Source: an uncultured Gammaproteobacteria bacterium
Lineage (GTDB): Bacteria; Pseudomonadota; Gammaproteobacteria; Chromatiales; Chromatiaceae
Assembly: GCA_937926265.1 (NCBI GenBank)
Contig: CALAZS010000294.1
Location: 1 to 18,900 of the forward strand
Reading direction: 5' to 3'
Length of the DNA stretch: 18,900 nt
Shown: one piece after another, positions 1 through 6,466 of the stretch
Numbering within the stretch: position 1 is the stretch's first letter
Layout of the letters: every line of letters begins with the position of its first letter
Notes under the pieces: generated by a model
What the model was told of the DNA's origin: nothing
Databases searched by the model: none
Seen by the model: the letters and a program-made list of their open reading frames with translations, nothing else
Translations under genes and position numbers: made by a program

Positions 1-212
1 CAGACCAGGAAGATGTCGAATTAACTCGAGCTATTATAGGAATTGCACACGGACTGCAGTTGTCCCTGGTGGCCGAAGGGGTGGAAACCCAGGAGCAGGT
101 TGAGTTTCTGGGTGAGAATGGCTGTATGGAAGCCCAGGGGTATTTGTATTACAAGCCCATGGAAGTTGACACAATCTGGGAAACCTTAAAGACTGTAAAA
201 GAGGTTGTCTAG
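1..212 (+). CDS. EAL-domain protein, C-terminal fragment (5' end outside window)
   Basis: The reading frame is open from the window edge (first full codon at base 3) to a TAG at 210-212 and gives about 69 residues. These match the last part of an EAL cyclic-di-GMP phosphodiesterase domain: the conserved AEGVET segment, the glycine-cysteine pair of the penultimate strand, and the QGYLYYKPM ending typical of the family. The AEGVE glutamate is one of the metal/catalytic residues of active EAL domains, so nothing in the visible part suggests a dead enzyme, but the EAL signature itself and any GGDEF, PAS or membrane parts lie outside the window. It ends immediately before a strong stem-loop and faces a minus-strand regulator gene convergently. 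The family call is firm; activity and full architecture cannot be judged. Confidence 0.9.
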   Translation, partial: DQEDVELTRAIIGIAHGLQLSLVAEGVETQEQVEFLGENGCMEAQGYLYYKPMEVDTIWETLKTVKEVV

Positions 213-242
213 AATTCCCTCTTCAGTAGAGAAGAGGGAATT
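213..242. terminator. Stem-loop terminator between convergent genes
   Basis: A perfect 12-bp inverted repeat (AATTCCCTCTTC, 213-224, pairing with 231-242) surrounds a 6-nt loop. It begins one base after the EAL-gene stop codon and is followed by a moderately T-rich run. The T tract is weak for a textbook intrinsic terminator. Position and symmetry suggest it ends transcripts of the EAL gene and perhaps also those of the convergent Rrf2 gene. Confidence 0.8.
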
Positions 243-264
243 ATTGATTTATGCAACTTTAGAT

Positions 265-693
265 TTAAGCAGCCTTTTCAGCGAACAATTGATAATTGTT
301 ATCAATCAGATCCTGAAGCGAGATGCCTTTCAGGTAATCATAAATCCGAAGACTTAAATCATCCCAGAGGCTGCGGGTAGTTAATTGCAAATGTTGGAAT
401 TTGTTGGTACGAATCTTTTCCTGAGAGTACTCAACCCACTCATCCACTGCGGCAATAATAGCTGAAATCGAAATCTCGGCTGCCTCCTTGCCGAGAACAT
501 AACCACCGCCGGGTCCGCGTTTACCAACGACCAGGCCTTTCTCACGCAGAGACGCAATGATCTGCTCGAGGTATGAAATAGAGATGCCATGACTATCAGC
601 TATCTCAGACAACCGGATTGCTTTATCCGGTCTAGTTACAGCCAATTCCAGCATAGTCATTATGGCAAAACGGCTTTTAGAAGAAATTCTCAT
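265..693 (-). CDS. Rrf2 family transcriptional regulator, IscR-like but without cysteines
   Basis: This 142-residue protein has the Rrf2 winged helix. The N-terminus (MRISSKSRFAI), the recognition-helix region (ISISYLEQIIASLREKGLV) and the wing (KRGPGGGY, about residues 58-65) follow IscR closely, as does the later LWDDLSLRI segment. IscR binds a [2Fe-2S] cluster through three cysteines and one histidine in the loop after the VDE motif. Here that loop (about residues 87-108) has no cysteine, the whole protein has none, and the histidine position appears to be threonine. It should therefore bind DNA without a cluster, like cluster-independent Rrf2 proteins such as CymR. Its target is unknown; autoregulation is plausible. 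A GGAG ribosome site lies a few bases before the ATG. It is downstream of hslO on the same strand with a 98-bp gap, so it may have its own promoter. Confidence 0.88.
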   Translation of the reverse strand: MRISSKSRFAIMTMLELAVTRPDKAIRLSEIADSHGISISYLEQIIASLREKGLVVGKRGPGGGYVLGKEAAEISISAIIAAVDEWVEYSQEKIRTNKFQHLQLTTRSLWDDLSLRIYDYLKGISLQDLIDNNYQLFAEKAA

Positions 694-708
694 AGCATCA
701 CTCCAGTA

Positions 709-728
709 ATAGTTGACTTGTTTACTAT
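709..728. promoter_or_regulatory. Candidate operator dyad upstream of the Rrf2 gene
   Basis: ATAGT at 709-713 is repeated in inverted form as ACTAT at 724-728, giving a 20-bp dyad that starts 16 bases upstream of the rrf2-like start codon. Rrf2 regulators often bind dyads in their own promoters, so this is a candidate autoregulatory site. It does not resemble the published IscR motifs. Five-base arms in an AT-rich region are weak evidence. Confidence 0.3.
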
Positions 729-791
729 GAGATACGATTTTTCGTAATTTGTTTAATCGTTTTGTTGGATCAAAATGATAGGTTTTGACTA

Positions 792-1724
792 TTAATGATG
801 TCTGTTTTCGCTTGGTTCTACCAAATTGTCGATAAACAGCTTTTCCACATCGATGGCATCATAGCGGTAGACTTCATTACAGAATTCACATTGGATGCTG
901 ATTTCTCCTTCTTCTGCCAACACTTGCTTAATCTCGGTTTTTCCCAGCGTGACCAGCATTGCATCGGTACGGCTTCGAGTGCAACTGCAATGAAATGATA
1001 CTTGCTGCTCTTCAAAAATTTTGACATCTTCCTCGTGAAACAGGCGATAAACAATGGTTTCAGAGTCAAGCTCCAGCAATTCTTCAGGCTTTATCGTTTC
1101 TGAAAGCTGAATGACACGACTCCAGGCATCTTCATCATGTGATTCTTTATAATCATTAGACCCAGTCAAATTATCAGGCCCAGTCGAATTATCAGATTTG
1201 GGGGGCATTTTCTGAATCAGCATGCCGGCGGCGCTATTCGCATCTGCAGCGAGCCACAAATGGGTCTGTAACTGTTCCGAATGTTCGAAGTAGCCGACAA
1301 GTGCTTCAGACAGATTCTGTCCCGTGAGGGGAACAATACCCTGGTAAGGACGCCCCTTGCCTGAATTTATCGTGATCACCATTTTGTCAGCACCGAAAAT
1401 GTCAATTAGTGCAAGTGTTTCATCAAACTCAGCCTGTGACTGGCGAACCACGCCGCGAATCGTCCTGGCAGAGGTTGCTTCGACGACCAGCAGGTTCACC
1501 GGGCCATTTCCTTTAATCTGAAGAGTGATGGAGCCATCAAATTTCAATGTACTGGCAATTAATGAAACAGCAGCAAGTGCATGCCCGAGCATTGTCCTGG
1601 CATATTCTCCTGCTTCAGAACGATTGATGATTTCCTGCCAGGAAGCGTCCAGGGTGACCAGCTGGCCGCGTATCGGTTCGTTAACGAAAGAAAAACGCCG
1701 GACAAGATCCTTGTGTTTCATCAA
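792..1724 (-). CDS. hslO: Hsp33 redox-regulated holdase chaperone
   Basis: Cytoplasmic chaperone that is reduced and zinc-bound when inactive and becomes a holdase for unfolding proteins under oxidative stress. The N-terminal domain has the family landmarks, including LVRRF at the start, a Gly-Pro core segment (KGNGPVNLLV) and GRPYQGIVPL. The C-terminal redox switch carries the four zinc cysteines as CxC (C246, C248) and CxxC (C279, C282), all present. At about 310 residues it is slightly longer than usual. Part of the extra length is a polar insert near residues 177-195 that contains a six-residue duplication. The start codon overlaps the stop of the upstream pilZ gene (ATGA); a second ATG follows directly and could be the true start. 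Co-transcription with pilZ and the CorC-like gene is likely. Confidence 0.96.
   Translation of the reverse strand: MMKHKDLVRRFSFVNEPIRGQLVTLDASWQEIINRSEAGEYARTMLGHALAAVSLIASTLKFDGSITLQIKGNGPVNLLVVEATSARTIRGVVRQSQAEFDETLALIDIFGADKMVITINSGKGRPYQGIVPLTGQNLSEALVGYFEHSEQLQTHLWLAADANSAAGMLIQKMPPKSDNSTGPDNLTGSNDYKESHDEDAWSRVIQLSETIKPEELLELDSETIVYRLFHEEDVKIFEEQQVSFHCSCTRSRTDAMLVTLGKTEIKQVLAEEGEISIQCEFCNEVYRYDAIDVEKLFIDNLVEPSENRHH
1160..1195. repeat. 18-bp tandem duplication inside hslO
   Basis: Two adjacent 18-bp units (1160-1177 and 1178-1195) differ at two positions. They are in frame and encode DNSTGP followed by DNLTGS in the linker of Hsp33, between the chaperone core and the redox switch. The duplication keeps the reading frame and appears recent. 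Confidence 0.8.
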
Positions 1725-2098
1725 CTTTCAGGGTGGGCCAGGTGTTCGAGATCACGATGCAACAGATCACTGTCACCGAGATTGAGTTCCACCAGGCGAC
1801 GCAAGTGGCTGATGCTGTCGACGTCAATCTGTTTCATTTTAAGGCCAATGTGATCATTTTCCAGGTGAGTAACCATGGCATCCATGGCTATCAGGTTATG
1901 GGATTCACCCAGATCAATTTCGAGGCGGACTTCCTGTTCACTGGAAAGACTGATACCTTCAGGTTCGCTGATGAGTGCACCGTTCAGGGACACATCGATC
2001 AAACTGGTTTTGTACATTTTATGATCAACGATAACTGCTACGCTGGCATCAAAGAAAATTCGGTGAAAAGCACGTCTGTTATCTGAAGAAGAGTTCAT
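1721..2098 (-). CDS. PilZ domain protein (cyclic-di-GMP receptor)
   Basis: A 125-residue single-domain PilZ protein. The two nucleotide-contacting signatures are present in order: an arginine-rich RRAFHR near residues 8-13 (RxxxR) and DVSLNG near residues 35-40 (D/NxSxxG). A beta-barrel-like alternation follows, including a late GLKM strand. PilZ proteins bind cyclic-di-GMP and pass the signal to partner proteins, often in motility or polysaccharide export. No partner domain is fused here. It lies between a CorC-like gene (25-bp gap) and hslO (ATGA overlap), so it is probably expressed with them. Its closeness to fleQ makes a motility role possible, but that is inference. Confidence 0.93.
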   Translation of the reverse strand: MNSSSDNRRAFHRIFFDASVAVIVDHKMYKTSLIDVSLNGALISEPEGISLSSEQEVRLEIDLGESHNLIAMDAMVTHLENDHIGLKMKQIDVDSISHLRRLVELNLGDSDLLHRDLEHLAHPES

Positions 2099-2123
2099 AA
2101 GCCTGGATTTCCTGTCGATGATT

Positions 2124-3395
2124 TTAGTTTTGTATTTTTCTCATGTTTGGCGATATTTTAGCGACTTTCACCATATTATTCTGGGTTTGTAATATTTCAA
2201 CCGGGTAGCCGGCGATCAGAATGCTGATACCGGTCTCCGGAATGGTTTCCAGCTGTTCAAGCAGCAGTCCGTTAAATGTTTTCGGTCCCTTGGTGGGTAA
2301 ATCCCATTTCATTTTCTTGACCAGCTCACGGATGCTGGCATTACCATTGACCAGGTAGGTGCCGTCTCCCATGTCCTGAACGTCATCCAGTTCATCCAGC
2401 GGGTCTGTGACAAACTCCCCGACAATTTCCTCCAGCAGGTCACCTAGGGTAACCAGTCCCTGCAGGTCACCATATTCATCGACTACAAGACCGATACGTC
2501 TTTTCTCTCGCTGAAAATGAATAAGCTGGGTATTTAACGGTGTGCCTTCAGGAATAAAGTAGGGTTTGCGTATCAGGGATCTCAGTTTTTCCTTGTCCAG
2601 TTCACCAGCCATGATCATCTGCATACAGCGTCGGATGTGAATGATGCCCAAAACATGATGAATGGTATCCTGGAAAACCGGGATGCGGGTGTAGTTTGTA
2701 CTTTTCAGGAAAGTGATGATTTCATCCATCGGATCGTTGATGTCAATGCCGTCAACTTCGTTGCGCGGAATCATGATGTCATCGACGGTAACGTTCTCCA
2801 GATCAAGTATATTAAGCAGCATCTTCTGGTGGTTATCGGGGATCATTATGCCCGCTTCAATAACGACTGTGCGCAGTTCTTCCTGGCTTAAGGTTTCACC
2901 AATGTTGTCGCTGACTGATACACCGAGTAGCTTAAGAAGATTATTGGCGATGCCATTGACGACCCACACCAACGGGTAGAGCAGGTAAAGTAGCGGGGTA
3001 TAGACCCAGGCTGCTGGAAAGGCGAGCCGTTCGGGTTTTAATGCAGCCAGTGTTTTTGGTGCAACCTCGGCAAAAATCAGGATTACCAGCGTCAGGATGC
3101 CTGCGGCGGCGGCGATGTAGGCTTCACCACCGAGGCGTAACGCAATAATGGTTGATAGCGACGAAGCCAGGATATTTACAAAGTTGTTACCCAGCAGAAT
3201 CAGGCCGATAAGGCGGTCTGGCCGTTTCAGAAGCCGTGCTGCATGTATGGCGCCACGGTGCCCGTTATCAGCCATGTGCTTCAGGCGATAGCGGTTCAGG
3301 GTCATCAGTGCGGTTTCAGATCCGGAGAAAAAACCGGAAAGAAGGATCAAAACGCCAAGTGCACTAAACAGCACACTAAGGGGTATGTCGTTCAA
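2124..3395 (-). CDS. CNNM/CorC-type transporter-like protein with CBS domains (YfjD/CorB family)
   Basis: A 423-residue inner-membrane protein of the former UPF0053 family. The order is: an N-terminal CNNM (DUF21) membrane domain with about four hydrophobic segments in residues 5-170 and the FSGSETALM motif near residues 23-31; a CBS-domain pair (about 200-335) with the IMIPRNEV entry and the VVDEYGDLQGLVT motif; then a C-terminal CorC/HlyC domain (about 345-420). Relatives are linked to magnesium or cobalt resistance and efflux, and the CBS pair binds adenine nucleotides in studied members. The substrate here is not shown. The only in-frame start before the upstream stop codon is TTG at 3395, and its ribosome site is weak. 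The gene is divergent from fleQ and heads the likely run corB-like, pilZ, hslO. Confidence 0.92.
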   Translation of the reverse strand: MNDIPLSVLFSALGVLILLSGFFSGSETALMTLNRYRLKHMADNGHRGAIHAARLLKRPDRLIGLILLGNNFVNILASSLSTIIALRLGGEAYIAAAAGILTLVILIFAEVAPKTLAALKPERLAFPAAWVYTPLLYLLYPLVWVVNGIANNLLKLLGVSVSDNIGETLSQEELRTVVIEAGIMIPDNHQKMLLNILDLENVTVDDIMIPRNEVDGIDINDPMDEIITFLKSTNYTRIPVFQDTIHHVLGIIHIRRCMQMIMAGELDKEKLRSLIRKPYFIPEGTPLNTQLIHFQREKRRIGLVVDEYGDLQGLVTLGDLLEEIVGEFVTDPLDELDDVQDMGDGTYLVNGNASIRELVKKMKWDLPTKGPKTFNGLLLEQLETIPETGISILIAGYPVEILQTQNNMVKVAKISPNMRKIQN

Positions 3396-3428
3396 GATGT
3401 CATTGCCTATATTGCGAATTCACAAGCT

Positions 3429-3457
3429 ATTTCACGTGTCTGTGCAAGTGATGTCAA
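3429..3457 (-). promoter_or_regulatory. Candidate sigma70 promoter for the CorC-like/pilZ/hslO run
   Basis: On the minus strand a perfect -35 box TTGACA (3457-3452) is followed, after exactly 17 bases, by TGAAAT (3434-3429), which matches four of six -10 positions. The TTG start codon is 34 bases further downstream. Spacing and position fit a housekeeping promoter for the minus-strand genes; no experimental support is available. Confidence 0.5.
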
Positions 3458-3487
3458 GCATCGATTAAATTCATCTGCGACATTTTT

Positions 3488-3516
3488 TTGACAATCCGGG
3501 GTGCCAGTGCTTTACT
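3488..3516 (+). promoter_or_regulatory. Candidate sigma70 promoter for fleQ
   Basis: A perfect TTGACA (3488-3493) in a T-rich stretch is followed after 17 bases by TTTACT (3511-3516), which matches four of six -10 positions. This places transcription start about 48 bases before the GTG of fleQ. An alternative -10-like TATAAG (3526-3531) lies too far from this -35. A sigma70 origin fits fleQ's place at the top of the flagellar cascade. Confidence 0.45.
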
Positions 3517-3561
3517 TCACACAAGTATAAGATTTAAAAGAAAATTATAACTTTTACCTCT

Positions 3562-3574
3562 GGGGAGAGATGTG
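3562..3574 (+). promoter_or_regulatory. Ribosome binding site fixing the GTG start of fleQ
   Basis: GGGGAGAG at 3562-3569 is a strong Shine-Dalgarno sequence placed correctly for the GTG at 3572-3574. The ATG two bases upstream (3570) is followed directly by TGA and cannot be the start, so fleQ begins with GTG. Confidence 0.75.
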
Positions 3575-5062
3575 AATAAAGAACTGCAGGATGGTGTCGA
3601 TCTGCTGCAGCGAGGTTGTGTCATCGTTATCGGTGACCAGGCTGAAAGCGCTGATAAAATGACTGATGCCTTAAGGTTCATGGGTTGCACGGTTGAATCA
3701 CTTGGCGATCCAAAAGGCCTGCCAGATAAGCTGCAGGAGACCTGGACCCGACCTCTTATCGGTATTTTTCTCGGATCCAGCTTCAGTGCCAAACAGCTGA
3801 GCAGTGTTACCAGGGCAGCGGCTGAAAATTCCCCCAAGTTACCCGTGTTCATGTTTGGAGACCAGGGACAGTTACCCGAACGTCCGGAAGGTGATGTACT
3901 GGGCAACATCCAGCTGCCAATAACATTTGATGTACTGGTAAACCTTATTCATAAAGCCCAGGTTTTTCTTGAAAGCCAATCTGATGTCAGTGCCCAGAGA
4001 CCGCTGGAAATGTTCCGCAGCATGTCTGGCAGCTCCAGTGCTTCCAGGGAAATCGACCAGATGATTCAGCAGGTCGCCAATTCCAGTGCTACTGTCCTGA
4101 TTCTGGGCGAGTCCGGAACCGGTAAGGAAGTGGTTGCCCGCAAGCTGCATTACCATTCAAGCCGCCGCAGCAAACCTTTTGTTCCGGTCAACTGTGGTGC
4201 CATTCCGGAGGATTTACTCGAAAGTGAACTGTTCGGACATGAAAAGGGCGCTTTTACCGGGGCAATAACAGCCCGTAAAGGCCGCTTTGAAATGGCCGAG
4301 GGCGGTACGCTGTTTCTGGATGAGATTGGTGACATGAGTATGCCAATGCAGGTGACGATTCTTCGTGTTTTACAGGAAAGAACTTTTGAGCGCGTTGGCA
4401 GTAACAAAACCATTGAGTGTGATGTACGCATTCTGGCGGCAACGCACCGCAACCTGGAGGACCGGATCCAGGAAGGGCTATTTCGTGAAGACCTGTTTTA
4501 CCGTCTGAATGTATTTCCCATCGATATGCCACCGCTCAGGGATCGTACTGAAGACATACCGATGCTGGTGCATGACCTGATTCGCCGGGTCGAAAGTGAA
4601 AAACGCGGTTCGGTAAGGTTAACGCCGCTAGCCGTATCGGCACTTAAATATTACACCTGGCCGGGTAATGTCAGGGAGCTGGCCAACCTGGTTGAGCGAC
4701 TTGCTATCCTGTTTCCACATGGCGTCGTCGATGTTGGTGATCTGCCGGAAAAATTCCGCGAAAATGTTCCCATCCAGGAACTCAAGCTTGCCGATCCCAA
4801 GCCTTATCAGGAACAGTTTTCTGAAGTTAATGATGAAATGCCGGCAGTAGTCGTTAACGAACCGACACAACTGCCTGCAGATGGCCTGGATTTAAAGGCT
4901 CATCTTGCGGACATGGAAAAGATCCTGATTCAGCAGGCCCTGGACGAAGCTGACGGGGTAGTGGCGCAGGCAGCTAAAATACTGAAAATGCGTCGAACCA
5001 CCCTGGTGGAAAAGCTACGTAAATATGACATGCAGCGTGAAAAAGACACGCCATTAATTTGA
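3572..5062 (+). CDS. fleQ: Flagellar master regulator FleQ (sigma54 activator)
   Basis: A 496-residue enhancer-binding protein close to the usual FleQ length. The N-terminal FleQ domain (about 1-135) is receiver-like but lacks an obvious phosphoacceptor aspartate. The AAA+ domain has Walker A GESGTGKE (179-186), the sigma54 loop GAFTGA (226-231), Walker B LFLDEIGD (247-254) and WPGNVREL (363-370). A Fis-type helix-turn-helix fills about 450-488. Two further segments match those reported to contact cyclic-di-GMP in Pseudomonas FleQ: MFRS (147-150, LFRS in Pseudomonas) and ExxxR (E341, R345). It probably activates fleSR and other flagellar genes with RpoN, modulated by c-di-GMP and possibly FleN. 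It starts with GTG behind a strong ribosome site and is followed by a sigma54 promoter before fleS. Confidence 0.96.
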   Translation: MNKELQDGVDLLQRGCVIVIGDQAESADKMTDALRFMGCTVESLGDPKGLPDKLQETWTRPLIGIFLGSSFSAKQLSSVTRAAAENSPKLPVFMFGDQGQLPERPEGDVLGNIQLPITFDVLVNLIHKAQVFLESQSDVSAQRPLEMFRSMSGSSSASREIDQMIQQVANSSATVLILGESGTGKEVVARKLHYHSSRRSKPFVPVNCGAIPEDLLESELFGHEKGAFTGAITARKGRFEMAEGGTLFLDEIGDMSMPMQVTILRVLQERTFERVGSNKTIECDVRILAATHRNLEDRIQEGLFREDLFYRLNVFPIDMPPLRDRTEDIPMLVHDLIRRVESEKRGSVRLTPLAVSALKYYTWPGNVRELANLVERLAILFPHGVVDVGDLPEKFRENVPIQELKLADPKPYQEQFSEVNDEMPAVVVNEPTQLPADGLDLKAHLADMEKILIQQALDEADGVVAQAAKILKMRRTTLVEKLRKYDMQREKDTPLI

Positions 5063-5114
5063 CTTTATAGATTAAATAATTTTTAAGTCATTGAAAAATA
5101 TTAAAAAATAAATT

Positions 5115-5130
5115 TGGCACATATTTCGCT
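5115..5130 (+). promoter_or_regulatory. Sigma54 (RpoN) promoter of fleSR
   Basis: TGGCAC at 5115-5120 followed by TCGCT at 5126-5130 places the invariant GG (5116-5117) and GC (5128-5129) exactly ten bases apart, as required for -24/-12 elements. One base of the -12 TTGC core differs (TCGC). Predicted transcription start is near 5141, about 27 bases before the fleS ATG. FleQ, encoded just upstream, is the expected activator. Confidence 0.75.
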
Positions 5131-5167
5131 TCTGTGAGTGGGAGACTCATAATCAAGCGGATTTGCT

Positions 5168-6466
5168 ATGCCACAAGCCATTGCATCACAATCAGCCCCA
5201 TCTTCACATGCTGAAGCTAATCATCCGGAAGCATCTATTCCACAGGCATCTATTCCGGAAGCATCCATTCATTTTGTTGATGAATTTTCCCCGGAGCTTA
5301 CTGATTCTGCAGATCATCATTATCAACAATTACAGGCCCAGGTTGCCCAGCTAACCCGGGAGCTGTCTGAATCCAGAAAAAGACACATCCAGGAATTACG
5401 TGATAAGGAGCGTTTGGCCAATCGTCTTTACACGGTACTGCAGGCACTGCCTGCTGCTGTTATCGTCGTTGATGACAAAGACCGCATTGACCAGTTCAAC
5501 CCGGTAGCAGAGTTCCTGTTCCCGGAAATCCGCTGGGGACGTCTGTGGCCTGAGGTCTTCATCGAACAGATCCAGGAACAGACGGCCAATAATGAATTTC
5601 GACTCAAGGACGGTCGCAGCATCAGTGTTTCCAGGAAAAATCTCACGCCTGATCCCGGCAAAATTCTGGTTGTTATTGATGTCACTGACAGCCGTGCATT
5701 ACAGGAACAATTAAACCGACAGCAGCGTCTGGCTGAAATGGGTGAAATGGCAGCGCAACTTGCACATCAGATTCGTACCCCGGTTGCATCTGCCTTGCTG
5801 TATGCCGAAAACCTGGGCCGTGATGACTTACGCCTGGAACAGCGTAAAAGATTCAGTGAAAGATTAAGACAAAGCCTCAAGCATACTGAAAACCAGGTGA
5901 GGGATCTGCTGGCTTTTGCGCGAGGTGGTCACTACGAGCCGGATACGATAAACCTTTCCAACCTGATTGGTGATGTTGAAGATAGTGTGGATTCAATGAT
6001 CGAAACCCATAAAGCTGCTTTTAACGTCATCGATAAAACAGATGGTGAAGCCTTTGTAAAAGGCAATAATGATGCGATCAGTGGTGCCCTGGTAAACCTG
6101 GTTGAAAACTCTCTAAGACATGGTGGTGAGCAGGTTGAAATCGAAATGACCCTGATGCCGGTTGAAGACGGTTTTTGCATTCGCATTGAAGATAATGGAG
6201 TCGGCATCGATGAAGAGATTCGAGGCCGGGTTTTTAACCCGTTCTTTACCACCAGCAGTAACGGTACCGGACTTGGTTTAGCGGTTGTGCAGAATGTCAT
6301 TCTTTCCCATGGTGGTGCTATACGACTGCTTGATGACAGCAATAAGAAATATGAAACCGGTGCAGGCTTTGTAATCTGTCTACCCGGTATGAATTTAGAT
6401 ACCGGAATGAATCAGGATACATGTGATGAAGCGATTCAGGAAAACAGATCAGGAGAAACATCATGA
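5168..6466 (+). CDS. fleS: Flagellar sensor histidine kinase FleS
   Basis: A 432-residue cytoplasmic kinase with no membrane segment visible. After a low-complexity N-terminus with pentapeptide repeats (residues 20-34), a short coiled coil (about 50-85) leads into a PAS domain (about 86-175). The HisKA region has the AHQIRTP H-box with phosphoacceptor His200. The ATPase domain shows N-box NLVENSLRHG (310-319), DNGVGID (342-348) and GTGLGLAVV (366-374). FleS phosphorylates FleR to start the middle class of flagellar genes. Its stop overlaps the fleR start (ATGA), so the two are translationally coupled, and a sigma54 promoter precedes it. The ribosome site before the ATG is weak. The C-terminal tail after about 408 is variable and polar. 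Confidence 0.95.
   Translation: MPQAIASQSAPSSHAEANHPEASIPQASIPEASIHFVDEFSPELTDSADHHYQQLQAQVAQLTRELSESRKRHIQELRDKERLANRLYTVLQALPAAVIVVDDKDRIDQFNPVAEFLFPEIRWGRLWPEVFIEQIQEQTANNEFRLKDGRSISVSRKNLTPDPGKILVVIDVTDSRALQEQLNRQQRLAEMGEMAAQLAHQIRTPVASALLYAENLGRDDLRLEQRKRFSERLRQSLKHTENQVRDLLAFARGGHYEPDTINLSNLIGDVEDSVDSMIETHKAAFNVIDKTDGEAFVKGNNDAISGALVNLVENSLRHGGEQVEIEMTLMPVEDGFCIRIEDNGVGIDEEIRGRVFNPFFTTSSNGTGLGLAVVQNVILSHGGAIRLLDDSNKKYETGAGFVICLPGMNLDTGMNQDTCDEAIQENRSGETS
5225..5269. repeat. Three 15-bp tandem repeats in the fleS 5' end
   Basis: Units at 5225-5239, 5240-5254 and 5255-5269 share the core GGCATCTATT or a one- to two-base variant. They are in frame and encode PEASI, PQASI and PEASI in the N-terminal tail of FleS, ahead of its coiled coil. 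This is a small length-variable region likely to differ between relatives. Confidence 0.85.

Noticed and set aside
3526..3531. TATAAG as the fleQ -10 box
   Set aside because: It is 32 bases from the TTGACA element, too far for a sigma70 pair; a stand-alone activator-dependent promoter cannot be excluded.
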